From the NCBI GenBank assembly GCA_026225115.1, contig JAMFSE010000021.1, positions 1 to 50,592 on the forward strand: DNA of 50,592 nucleotides. Reading direction: 5' to 3'. Position 1 is the first letter of the stretch, and each line of letters begins with the position of its first letter. This document shows positions 11,338 to 18,436 of the stretch, one piece after another. Below the pieces are notes generated by a model. It saw nothing but the letters and a program-made list of their open reading frames with translations. It had not been told where the DNA came from and did not search any database. Position numbers and translations under genes: made by a program. This stretch comes from Rhodovastum atsumiense. GTDB lineage: Bacteria; Pseudomonadota; Alphaproteobacteria; Acetobacterales; Acetobacteraceae.

Positions 11338-12630
11338 CACAGGCGCCGCGACGGGCGCCGCAACCGGTGCCGCGCGAAACGCGGGCAGTATCCGGAAAAG
11401 CCAGAAGGCCACGGCAATATTCGCCACCGCGGTGACGATTAAAATGCCCGGTGCGAAAGGCCATACCGCGTAAAGACCTGCGGTTATCACCGCCGCCAGC
11501 ACCATGGCCAGCGCATTCAATACATTATTCGCCGCAATCATCCGCGACCGATGCGAAGCCGCTGATTTTTCCTGGCAAATTGCGTAAAGCGGCACCGAGT
11601 AGACGCCGCCGCAGGCTGCCAGCAACAACAGATCCGCCAGCATGCGCCTGCCCTGCCAGGATGCCAGCACCGCGGAGACGTCGTGCAGCGCGCCGGCGGA
11701 AATGGCCGCCAAGGCAAAATCGGCGGTGAACAGCGAAATGCCGATCGCCGCGAACGGCACCAGCCGCGCCGATACCTCGCCTCGCAGCAGCCGCGCGCAA
11801 AACACCGAGCCCAGCCCAACGCCAATCGAGAAAGCGGCCAGCATCAAGGTCACCACATGGCCGCCGGCCTGCAGCTCGACTCGCGCAATGGTCGGAAACT
11901 CCGCCAGCAAAGTGGCGCCCACCGCCCAGAACCAGCTGATGCCCAGCAGCGACAGCCATACCGGCCGGTTCTGCCGCGCCTCGCGGATCAAAACCGCGGT
12001 CTCCGCGGCAATATTCCAGCCTATTTTCAACTCCGGCGCCGCCACCGGGGCTTTTGGAACGAAGGCGGCGGCCAGGATGCCGGCCAGCGCCACCGCGATG
12101 CCGGCACCGGCCACCACCTGCGGCCCGGCGTGCATCACGATCAACCCGCCCCCCGCCACGGTGCCAAGCAGGATGCCGACGAAGGTTCCCGCCTCGATCA
12201 GCCCATTGCCCGCGACCAGCTCATCCTCATGCAGCAGGTCGGGCAGGATGCCGTATTTAAGCGGGCTGAAAAATGTCGCCTGCACGCCCAGGCCAAACAG
12301 CACCAGCATCAGCGCGAACACGCTTCCGGTCAGAAAACCCGCAGCCGCCAGCAGCATGATGCCCAATTCCAGCAGCTTCGTCAGCCGGATCATCCGGGAC
12401 TTCTCAAACCGGTCCGCCAGTTGCCCCGCCATTGCCGAGAACAGCGCATAGGGCAGAATAAAAACCCCGCCGGCCAGCGCCACCAATATCGGCCCGCCGG
12501 CGGTCAGCCGGTATAATACCAACACCACCAAGGCATTCTTAAACAGATTATCGTTGATCGCGCCCAGCATCTGGGTCACGAACAAGGGCAGAAACCGCGG
12601 CGTTCGAAGCAGTGAAACGGAGCTTGGCAT
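11311..12630 (-). CDS. MFS transporter, LplT-like (lysophospholipid or drug transporter)
   Basis: A 439-residue major facilitator protein with about 12 membrane segments. The opening LLRTPRFLPLFVTQMLGAINDNLFKNALVVLVLY and the segment FFSPLKYGILPDLLHEDELVAGNGLIEAGTF resemble LplT and the MFS half of Aas-type lysophospholipid transporter/acyltransferase fusions. No acyltransferase domain is attached. The start at 12630 (MPSSVSLL) is chosen because residues upstream add nothing typical. It is divergent from a MarR regulator, an arrangement common for efflux pumps, so a drug exporter is the main alternative. The C-terminus is Ala/Pro/Val-rich. Confidence 0.82.
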   Translation of the reverse strand: MPSSVSLLRTPRFLPLFVTQMLGAINDNLFKNALVVLVLYRLTAGGPILVALAGGVFILPYALFSAMAGQLADRFEKSRMIRLTKLLELGIMLLAAAGFLTGSVFALMLVLFGLGVQATFFSPLKYGILPDLLHEDELVAGNGLIEAGTFVGILLGTVAGGGLIVMHAGPQVVAGAGIAVALAGILAAAFVPKAPVAAPELKIGWNIAAETAVLIREARQNRPVWLSLLGISWFWAVGATLLAEFPTIARVELQAGGHVVTLMLAAFSIGVGLGSVFCARLLRGEVSARLVPFAAIGISLFTADFALAAISAGALHDVSAVLASWQGRRMLADLLLLAACGGVYSVPLYAICQEKSAASHRSRMIAANNVLNALAMVLAAVITAGLYAVWPFAPGILIVTAVANIAVAFWLFRILPAFRAAPVAAPVAAPVLDQGAKEI

Positions 12631-12704
12631 GGCGCCGAGCATGCACTGGGCGCCATAGCATAACAACCAGCGCAAAGCGCCCCGCGGCGACTGCTTTATG
12701 CAGT

Positions 12705-12715
12705 TAGAATTTCTA
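12705..12715. promoter_or_regulatory. short palindrome in the MFS/marR divergent promoter region
   Basis: TAGAA-T-TTCTA is an inverted repeat with perfect 5-bp arms in the 116-bp gap between the divergent MFS and MarR genes. MarR-family repressors often bind such AT-rich dyads in the shared promoter. That this is the operator is inferred from position and symmetry only. Confidence 0.4.
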
Positions 12716-12746
12716 GTCCTCTCCGCTTTCTGTTAAAGATCGCGCC

Positions 12747-13193
12747 ATGAGCGCCCTGCCCGATCTCGCCACAGCACGCAGCTCGGCCCTGGCGGCGGAA
12801 CTGCGTGGCGCGATCGGCAAGCTCAGCCGGCGTCTGCGTGAACAGGCGCAGCTGAACGACCTCACCTGGACGCAGATTTCAGTACTCTACCGGCTGGAAC
12901 TTGAAGGTCCGGCAACGGTCACCACGCTGGCGCGCGCCGAGGGCATGCGGCCGCAATCCATGGGCGCCAATATCTCGGCTCTGGAAGCCGTCGGCCTGGT
13001 CAGCGGCCGCCCGGATCCCGCTGACGGCCGCCAGACCATCCTGTCCCTCACGCCCGCCTGCGTGGAATGGATCAGCGCCAACCGCGCCGCCCGGCAGGAC
13101 TGGCTGCATAACATCATCCAAAACCGCCTGGCGCCCGCCGAACAGGATGAACTCAGCCGCGCGATCGACCTGCTGAGACGCCTGGTAGAATAG
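12747..13193 (+). CDS. MarR family transcriptional regulator
   Basis: A 148-residue winged-helix regulator. Helix-turn-helix and wing are visible at about residues 50-100: PATVTTLARAEGMRPQSMGANISALEAVGLVSGRPDPADGRQ, with the typical wing DPADGRQ. Flanking helices at both ends form the dimer interface of this family. It is divergent from the LplT-like MFS gene and probably represses it and itself through the intervening palindrome. The ligand cannot be read from the sequence. Confidence 0.88.
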   Translation: MSALPDLATARSSALAAELRGAIGKLSRRLREQAQLNDLTWTQISVLYRLELEGPATVTTLARAEGMRPQSMGANISALEAVGLVSGRPDPADGRQTILSLTPACVEWISANRAARQDWLHNIIQNRLAPAEQDELSRAIDLLRRLVE

Positions 13194-13250
13194 GCGCACA
13201 AATTGTTACATAGGGCTGCCGCATGCCCTGCCGCGCGCCATATAGAGCGG

Positions 13251-13634
13251 ATGGAAAAGGCGATGCGCGAAAATTTCAGGCGAAACCCCGGCAGGTTCAG
13301 CCGTCTTATGTTAAGCGCGGCATTGCTGGCGTCGCTCGCCGGCTGCGTCGTGGGCCCCGGCTATGGCTACGGCACAAGCTACGGATATGCCGGATCACCC
13401 TATTACTACCCCTATGCTTACCCGGGCTACAGCAGCACCGTTATCGTGGGCGGCGGCTATCGCTGCTGCTGGAACCGCAACACCGGCTGGCACGGCGGTT
13501 ACAACGGCGGACCCGGCGGTTGGCACGGCGGTCCGCCGCCGGGCGGCGGCGGTGGCTCACACGGCGGACCACCCCCCGGCGGTGGCGGTGGCGGACATGG
13601 CGGTATTTGGGGATCGCAAGGCCAACACCATTAA
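13251..13634 (+). CDS. glycine-rich probable lipoprotein
   Basis: A protein of about 127 residues. A charged N-terminus and hydrophobic stretch (LMLSAALLASLAGC) end in the lipobox LAGC, so it should be lipidated at that Cys. The mature part is low complexity: Tyr/Gly/Pro-rich first (YGYGTSYGYAG), then Gly/His/Pro repeats (GGWHGGPPPGGGGG and variants). The Gly-His-rich tail could bind metal or form a flexible surface coat, but no function is established. The start is uncertain between ATG 13251 and ATG 13263. It lies between marR and the rpsF leader. Confidence 0.65.
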   Translation: MEKAMRENFRRNPGRFSRLMLSAALLASLAGCVVGPGYGYGTSYGYAGSPYYYPYAYPGYSSTVIVGGGYRCCWNRNTGWHGGYNGGPGGWHGGPPPGGGGGSHGGPPPGGGGGGHGGIWGSQGQHH

Positions 13635-13730
13635 CCCAGCCTATTTACTTTTCGCCCCGGCGGTGCCAAAGGCTCGCCTCCCCTGCCGGGCGCGTGGCAT
13701 CGCGCCTGGCTAATGCTCGTCCCGATTTTG

Positions 13731-13768
13731 GGATGTGCCCAGACCCGGGCCGGAGCTGACAACATCCG
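13731..13768 (+). promoter_or_regulatory. probable S6:S18 ribosomal protein leader
   Basis: The rpsF 5' leader can fold with an outer stem GGATGT (13731-13736)/ACATCC (13762-13767) and an inner stem GCCC/GGGC. A 3'-side bulge begins with CCG at 13750-13752. The known S6:S18 autoregulatory motif in front of rpsF has two stems with a CCG-containing bulge, so this is a plausible alphaproteobacterial version. The ribosome binding site GAAGGGAG follows directly. Confidence 0.45.
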
Positions 13769-13780
13769 AAGGGAGCACAT

Positions 13781-14257
13781 ATGCCTTTATATGAAACCGT
13801 GCTGATTGCACGGAGCGAAATCACGCAGGCGCAAGCTGACGCCGTCGCCGATGCCGCAACCGCCCAGATCGAAGCCGATGGCGGCAGCGTCAAGAAGCGC
13901 GAATACTGGGGTCTGCGCGGCCTCGCCTACCGGATCAAGAAAAACCGCAAGGGCCATTATATCCTGCTCGGTCTCGACGCCCCCTCACCGGCGGTGTTGG
14001 AGATGGAACGGCAATTGACCCTGCACGAAGACGTGCTGCGCTTCATGACGATCCGCATCGATGAAATCTCCGAGGAACCCTCGGTCATCCTGTCGCGCAA
14101 ATCCGACGACCGTGAGCGCGGCTTCCGCGGTCCGAAACCCGCCGGACGCTTCGAGACCGGCCGCAAGCGCGGCTATGACGAGCGCGAAGAATTCCGGGCG
14201 CGCGACGAGTTCCGCCCCGGCCATGATGAATTCGCTGTTGAAGAGGAGGATATCTAA
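13781..14257 (+). CDS. rpsF: 30S ribosomal protein S6
   Basis: A 158-residue ribosomal protein of the small-subunit platform that binds 16S rRNA together with S18. The N-terminal ~95 residues are the S6 fold ([56 protein letters not shown]). The remaining ~60 residues are a charged Arg/Glu-rich extension, longer than in E. coli but common in Alphaproteobacteria. GAAGGGAG precedes the ATG. The stop overlaps the rpsR start as TAATG, so the two are translationally coupled. Confidence 0.97.
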   Translation: MPLYETVLIARSEITQAQADAVADAATAQIEADGGSVKKREYWGLRGLAYRIKKNRKGHYILLGLDAPSPAVLEMERQLTLHEDVLRFMTIRIDEISEEPSVILSRKSDDRERGFRGPKPAGRFETGRKRGYDEREEFRARDEFRPGHDEFAVEEEDI

Positions 14258-14532
14258 TGTCCGACAGCACAGAATCCGGCCCCGCTGGGCGCCGCCCGGG
14301 CGTTGGCGCCCGCAAGCCGTTTTTCCGCCGCAAGAAATCCTGCCCGTTTTCGGGCCCGGATGCGCCGGTCATCGATTATAAGGACGTGCGGCTGCTGTCG
14401 CGTTTCCTCTCCGAACGCGGCAAAATCGTGCCGAGCCGCATCACCGCGGTCTCCGGCAAGAAGCAGCGTGAGCTGGCGAAAGCCATCAAGCGCGCCCGCT
14501 TCCTCGCCCTCCTCCCCTATGTTCTGAATTAA
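14257..14532 (+). CDS. rpsR: 30S ribosomal protein S18
   Basis: A 91-residue S18, the S6 partner on the 30S platform. The conserved core is [58 protein letters not shown]. The N-terminus is basic and somewhat extended. It starts inside the rpsF stop (TAATG) and is followed by rplI after 14 bp carrying a strong GGGGGAGAAG ribosome binding site. Confidence 0.97.
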   Translation: MSDSTESGPAGRRPGVGARKPFFRRKKSCPFSGPDAPVIDYKDVRLLSRFLSERGKIVPSRITAVSGKKQRELAKAIKRARFLALLPYVLN

Positions 14533-14546
14533 GGGGGAGAAGAAAA

Positions 14547-15104
14547 ATGGCAAACGTAGAACTGATCCTCCTGCAGCGGGTCGAAAAACTCGGGCAGATG
14601 GGCGAAGTGGTCAAGGTAAAGCCGGGCTACGCCCGTAACTTCCTGCTGCCGCAAGCCAAGGCGGTCCGCGCAACCAAGGCGAACCGCGAGCGCTTCGAGC
14701 GTGAGCGCGTGCAGCTGGAAGCGCAGAACCTGAAGCGCCGCGAGGAGGCCGAACGGGTCGCCGAGCGCGTCCAGGGCCTGGCCGTCGTGCTGATCCGTCA
14801 GGCCGGCGATTCCGGCAGCCTGTTCGGCTCCGTCACCTCCCGCGACATCGCCGACGCCGCTACCGCCTCCGGCCTCACGATCGAACGCAACCAGGTTTTG
14901 TTGCAACAGCCGATCAAGGTTCTGGGCATCTCTTCGGTCCGGGTGGCACTGCACCCGGAAGTCTCGATCGAGGTTAAGGTAAACGTCGCCCGCAGCACCG
15001 AGGAAGCCGAGAAGCAATCCCGCGGCGAAGCCATCGTTGCCGAACCGGACGAAGCCCCCGAACTGGGCCCGCTGTTTGGCGAGGAAGAAGAGGCCGCAGC
15101 CTGA
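14547..15104 (+). CDS. rplI: 50S ribosomal protein L9
   Basis: A 185-residue L9, which binds 23S rRNA at the base of the L1 stalk. The N-domain shows [36 protein letters not shown]. It is followed by the long connecting helix and the C-domain ([42 protein letters not shown]). A short acidic tail follows. It is the last gene of the rpsF-rpsR-rplI operon, closed by a strong intrinsic terminator. Confidence 0.97.
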   Translation: MANVELILLQRVEKLGQMGEVVKVKPGYARNFLLPQAKAVRATKANRERFERERVQLEAQNLKRREEAERVAERVQGLAVVLIRQAGDSGSLFGSVTSRDIADAATASGLTIERNQVLLQQPIKVLGISSVRVALHPEVSIEVKVNVARSTEEAEKQSRGEAIVAEPDEAPELGPLFGEEEEAAA

Positions 15105-15145
15105 ACTTGAATTAATGCCGGTCCAACCTGGCGTTATCTGTCCAA

Positions 15146-15180
15146 AGCCCTCCATCCTCGCGGATGGGGGGCTTTTTTTT
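15146..15180 (+). terminator. Rho-independent terminator of the rpsF operon
   Basis: The stem AGCCCTCCATCC/GGATGGGGGGCT (12 pairs including one G-U) closes a TCGC tetraloop and is followed by eight T. It lies 41 bp after the rplI stop. Confidence 0.93.
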
Positions 15181-15197
15181 GGATTGACCGACCCTAA

Positions 15198-15212
15198 TTA
15201 AATATTGCTTAA
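15198..15212. promoter_or_regulatory. TTAA-N7-TTAA box (CtrA-type operator) before cfa
   Basis: TTAAATATTGCTTAA matches the CtrA bipartite site exactly. It sits between the rplI terminator and the cfa start, only about 15-20 bp before the start codon. A bound regulator there would overlap the transcription start or early leader and so would more likely repress than activate. Confidence 0.55.
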
Positions 15213-15232
15213 TCCTACGCCAGGGGGTGGTC

Positions 15233-16480
15233 GTGAACTGGGCCTTCAAAAAAATCTTGCAGCGGTCGCTATCGATCGGGATTCGAACCGGCAAATTCAC
15301 GGTAATCTGGCCGGACGACTCCAGCACGTCCTTTGGCGACGGCGGCGAGCCGCAGGCGAGCCTGCAAATCCGCGATTGGGCAACCATGCGCCGGCTAACA
15401 TTGAACCCGGCACTGGTGCTCGGCGAGGCCTATATGGACCAGGGCATCGTCCCGGTGGATTGCTCGATCCACGACGTCCTGAACGTCGTCATGCAGAACG
15501 TGAACAAATATTGGCACGAAGTGCCGGTGCTGCATTGGCACACGGTGGTGCACCAGGCGCTGCGGCCGATCTTCCAGGCCAATGACGCACAGCGGTCGCG
15601 CCGCAATGTGGCGCATCACTACGACCTGAACGGCCGGCTCTACTCCCTCTTCCTCGACCGCGACCGGCAATATTCCTGCGCCTATTTCCCGCGCGGGGAC
15701 GAAACCCTGGAAGCAGCGCAAGCCGCCAAAAAACGCCATATCGCCGCCAAGCTGAAACTGGACCGTCCCGGCCTCACCGTTCTGGACATCGGCTGCGGCT
15801 GGGGCGGCATGGCCATGACCCTGGCCCGCGATTACGGCGCCGAGGTGACCGGCATCACGCTGTCGGAAGAACAGCTGCACGAAGCCCGGGCCCGAGCCAC
15901 CGCGGAAGGCCTGGACGACCGGGTAAGCTTCGAGCTGATGGATTACCGCAACCTCAACCAGCAGTTCGACCGGGTCGTCTCAGTCGGCATGTTCGAACAT
16001 GTCGGCATCCCCAATTACGGCGAATTTTTCAACGTCATCAAACGCAGCCTGAAACCGGACGGCATCGCTTTGGTCCATTCGATCGGCCGGCTGGAAGGGC
16101 CGTCCGCCACCAACCAATGGATCGCCAAATACATTTTTCCGGGCGGCTACTCGCCGGCCCTCTCGGAAGTACTCGGCCCCGTGGAAAAATCCGGCCTGAT
16201 CACCACCGACATCGAAATCCTGCGGCTGCATTACGCAAAAACCCTGGCGCAATGGCGCTTTCGCTTCGCCGCCAACCGCGACGCAATCACCGCCCTCTAC
16301 GACGAGCGCTTCTGCCGGATGTTCGAATTCTACCTCTCGATCTCCGAACTCTCCTTCCGGGTCGGCGACCACATGAACTTCCAGATCCAGCTGACCCGCG
16401 ACCTGAACACTTTGCCCCTCTCGCGCGACTACATGGTTGAAACCGAACGCGAAAAAGCCTTCGCGGCGAGTGGAGATTAA
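15233..16480 (+). CDS. cfa: cyclopropane-fatty-acyl-phospholipid synthase
   Basis: A protein of about 415 residues that uses SAM to add a methylene bridge to unsaturated acyl chains of membrane phospholipids, a common acid-stress adaptation. The SAM-binding motif VLDIGCGWGGMAMTLARDYG is near residue 185. VTGITLSEEQ, GMFEHVG and YIFPGGYSPALSE are typical of the family. The N-terminal domain starts VNWAFKKILQ. GTG 15233 is preferred because AGGGGG lies about 5 nt ahead; GTG 15227 is an alternative. A CtrA-type box lies just upstream and a TGAA-loop hairpin directly after the stop. Confidence 0.93.
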   Translation: MNWAFKKILQRSLSIGIRTGKFTVIWPDDSSTSFGDGGEPQASLQIRDWATMRRLTLNPALVLGEAYMDQGIVPVDCSIHDVLNVVMQNVNKYWHEVPVLHWHTVVHQALRPIFQANDAQRSRRNVAHHYDLNGRLYSLFLDRDRQYSCAYFPRGDETLEAAQAAKKRHIAAKLKLDRPGLTVLDIGCGWGGMAMTLARDYGAEVTGITLSEEQLHEARARATAEGLDDRVSFELMDYRNLNQQFDRVVSVGMFEHVGIPNYGEFFNVIKRSLKPDGIALVHSIGRLEGPSATNQWIAKYIFPGGYSPALSEVLGPVEKSGLITTDIEILRLHYAKTLAQWRFRFAANRDAITALYDERFCRMFEFYLSISELSFRVGDHMNFQIQLTRDLNTLPLSRDYMVETEREKAFAASGD

Positions 16481-16491
16481 ATCAGGAAGGC

Positions 16492-16526
16492 CTTCTTTTC
16501 TGAAGAAAAGAAGCAAAAGACTTTTT
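16492..16526 (+). terminator. TGAA-loop hairpin repeat, copy 1 (after cfa)
   Basis: The 9-bp stem CTTCTTTTC/GAAAAGAAG closes a TGAA loop and is followed by CAAAAGACTTTTT. It begins 12 nt after the cfa stop. The tail continues into a GGGCCGGGGGTTGGGGC stretch shared in part with the other copies. Terminator function is inferred from position and form. Confidence 0.65.
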
Positions 16527-16588
16527 ATACCGGGCCGGGGGTTGGGGCACCGTTGAAGCCAACGCCCTTCAGGAGTAGCGGCCTACGC

Positions 16589-17380
16589 ATGAATATTTTT
16601 CCCTGGCGCCATACAAAAATTCCCGTCGTACCCTTGCGCGGCATTATCGCGGCGCAACTCGGCCGGGTTAATCTGGAATCAACTACGGCGCCGATCGAAC
16701 GCGGTTTCGCGCTCGCCAAAAAACATGGTCATCTGATCCTCGCGATCGAAAGCCCGGGCGGCTCCGCCACCCAATCCGATTTGATCGGCCAGTTGATCCG
16801 CCGCCGCGCCGATGAGACCGGCGTCAAGGTAACCGCGGTCATCGGCGATGTCGGCGCTTCGGGCGGCTATTGGCTGGCCTGCGCCGCCGACGACATCCGC
16901 GCCAACCGGCTCTCAATCGTCGGCTCCATCGGCGTCATCACCGGCGGCTTCGGCCTGGACAAGCTCATCGCCCGCTACGGCATCGAACGCCGCCTCTTCA
17001 CCGCCGGCGAAAACAAGGCGCGGATGGAAACCTTCTCGCCGCTCCGCCCGCAGGACATCGAATTCACCAACGAACTTCTGGAGCAGGCCCACGGCATGTT
17101 CAAATCCTGGGTCCGGGAGCGCCGCGGCGCCAGGCTGGGTCCTGAAGAAGCCGTATTCGACGGCGGCTACATGCTGGGCGAGAAGGCCAAAACCCTAGGC
17201 CTGATCGACGGCTTCGGCGATGTCGACATGGTGGTAAAAGAACTGGGCGGCGCCAAAGCCAAACCCCTCTGGCTCCGCGCCAAGCGCCCCCGAGGCCTCA
17301 TGCGCCTGATCTCCCGCAGCGCCGTGGAATCCGCCTTGGACATCGCCGAAGAACGCTTAACAACGCCAAACCTGCGCTAA
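16589..17380 (+). CDS. S49 family serine peptidase (SppA/SohB-like)
   Basis: A 263-residue Ser-Lys peptidase of the short signal-peptide-peptidase A class. The nucleophile Ser lies in GDVGASGGYWLACAADDI. The general-base Lys candidate is in AGENKARMETFSPL. LAIESPGGSATQSD and SIVGSIGVITGGFG are family blocks. No clear N-terminal membrane helix or signal peptide is seen, so the protein may be cytosolic or peripheral, unlike SppA. The ATG at 16589 follows an AGGAG about a dozen nt upstream; a TTG at 16553 would add 12 residues. It lies downstream of cfa beyond the hairpin repeat. Confidence 0.88.
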   Translation: MNIFPWRHTKIPVVPLRGIIAAQLGRVNLESTTAPIERGFALAKKHGHLILAIESPGGSATQSDLIGQLIRRRADETGVKVTAVIGDVGASGGYWLACAADDIRANRLSIVGSIGVITGGFGLDKLIARYGIERRLFTAGENKARMETFSPLRPQDIEFTNELLEQAHGMFKSWVRERRGARLGPEEAVFDGGYMLGEKAKTLGLIDGFGDVDMVVKELGGAKAKPLWLRAKRPRGLMRLISRSAVESALDIAEERLTTPNLR

Positions 17381-17396
17381 CCCCCGCCACCCACAC

Positions 17397-17427
17397 CGTC
17401 ATTGCGAGCGAAGCGCGGCAATCCATC
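17397..17427. repeat. REP-like element CGTCATTGCGAGCGAAGCG, copy 1
   Basis: CGTCATTGCGAGCGAAGCG-CGGCAATCCATC lies 16 bp after the S49 peptidase stop. The same sequence, with one internal difference region, recurs at 25276-25306. It is a widely dispersed intergenic repeat type in proteobacteria. Confidence 0.7.
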
Positions 17428-17491
17428 TTTTTAGCTAAAATTCAGCGGAAATATCGATAAACCCGACGACTGCGCGGCCCCGCTGATTGCC

Positions 17492-17520
17492 AAAAAAAGA
17501 GGGGCAAAAATGCCCCTCTT
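17492..17520 (-). terminator. Rho-independent terminator of the Bax inhibitor-1 gene
   Basis: On the minus strand, AAGAGGGGCA/TGCCCCTCTT forms a 10-bp stem with a TTTT loop and is followed by a run of T. It begins 14 bp after the stop of the 17535-18320 gene. Confidence 0.9.
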
Positions 17521-17534
17521 CCGAACCACCTTAT

Positions 17535-18320
17535 CTATCTTTGGTTTCTTTGACCAAAGAGCTGAAGCAAGAACATGAACAAGTTGATGAAGTTCAAATA
17601 CAGCGTAAGCGCATCGTAGACGCTGCGCTTATTGGCCATCGCCTCGCCGTAAGACGAGCCAAATTGCAAATAGCTGACCTTAATGCGCTGCGTGTCGTAA
17701 GCGGTCAGACCTGTAAAAATCAGCACGCCCAGCACGCTGATGGCAAAGTTGATCGCCGGCGAGTGCAGAAAAATATTCACCACCATCGCAACCAGAATCC
17801 CGATCAGCCCCATGATCAGAAAGCTGCCGAACTTGGTCAGATCAGCCTTGGCGGTATAGCCGTACAGGCTGGTGCCGGCGAAGGTCGCCGCGGTGATGAA
17901 GAACACTGCCGAAATCGAGGTCTGCGTATAGACCACGAAAATGCTGGTAAGGCTGGCGCCCATGCAGGCGCAAAAAGCCCAGAACAAAATCTGCGCGGTC
18001 TGCGTGGATAGCTTGTTGACGCCAAAGCTCAGCACCATCACGAAAATCATCGGCGAGAAAATCGCCGCGTAAGCCAGGATGGTCGGCTTGTACATCATGG
18101 AGCCGTCAGCGGTTTGCACCAGCTGGTAGAAAGCGTTCATCGCCGAGGTATGCGAGATGGCAAAGGCGATGATGCCGGTCAGCACCAGGCCGGAGGCCAT
18201 CCAGTTATACACGCGGAGCATATAGGCGCGCAGCCCCTGGTCGAGCGCGGCGGCGCCGGTAGCGGCGTAGCCGCCGACCTGGGCCGTGCGATAGGAGTTG
18301 CTGTCTGGATTGTAAGCCAT
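17535..18320 (-). CDS. Bax inhibitor-1/YccA family membrane protein
   Basis: A 261-residue protein with about seven membrane segments after a polar N-terminus (MAYNPDSNSYRTAQ...). Family signs are LDQGLRAYMLRVYNWMASGLVLTG at the first helix and the C-terminal YDTQRIKV. BI-1-like proteins form pH-sensitive calcium leak channels or interact with FtsH-type proteases; the exact role here is unknown. It lies downstream of rne in the same direction, 116 bp apart, with a 7-bp inverted repeat (CAAGTGG/CCACTTG) in the gap. Confidence 0.9.
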   Translation of the reverse strand: MAYNPDSNSYRTAQVGGYAATGAAALDQGLRAYMLRVYNWMASGLVLTGIIAFAISHTSAMNAFYQLVQTADGSMMYKPTILAYAAIFSPMIFVMVLSFGVNKLSTQTAQILFWAFCACMGASLTSIFVVYTQTSISAVFFITAATFAGTSLYGYTAKADLTKFGSFLIMGLIGILVAMVVNIFLHSPAINFAISVLGVLIFTGLTAYDTQRIKVSYLQFGSSYGEAMANKRSVYDALTLYLNFINLFMFLLQLFGQRNQR

Positions 18321-18436
18321 GGAAAACCAATTCCCTTCAAAGCGGCATATGGCCGCGCGCTATGTTTGGTTAATTCTCAATCATTTTCAAGTGGAATCGC
18401 TTTTTGCCAAGCAGATGAGCCACTTGCGCAATGCTC

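Noticed and set aside
13203-13250. Upstream extension of the glycine-rich lipoprotein to 13203
   Set aside because: It would begin at a non-ATG codon directly after marR and would lengthen the signal peptide beyond normal.
15279-15290. GGGATTCGAACC, resembling a tRNA T-loop on the minus strand
   Set aside because: It lies inside the cfa reading frame and no acceptor or anticodon arms can be built around it.
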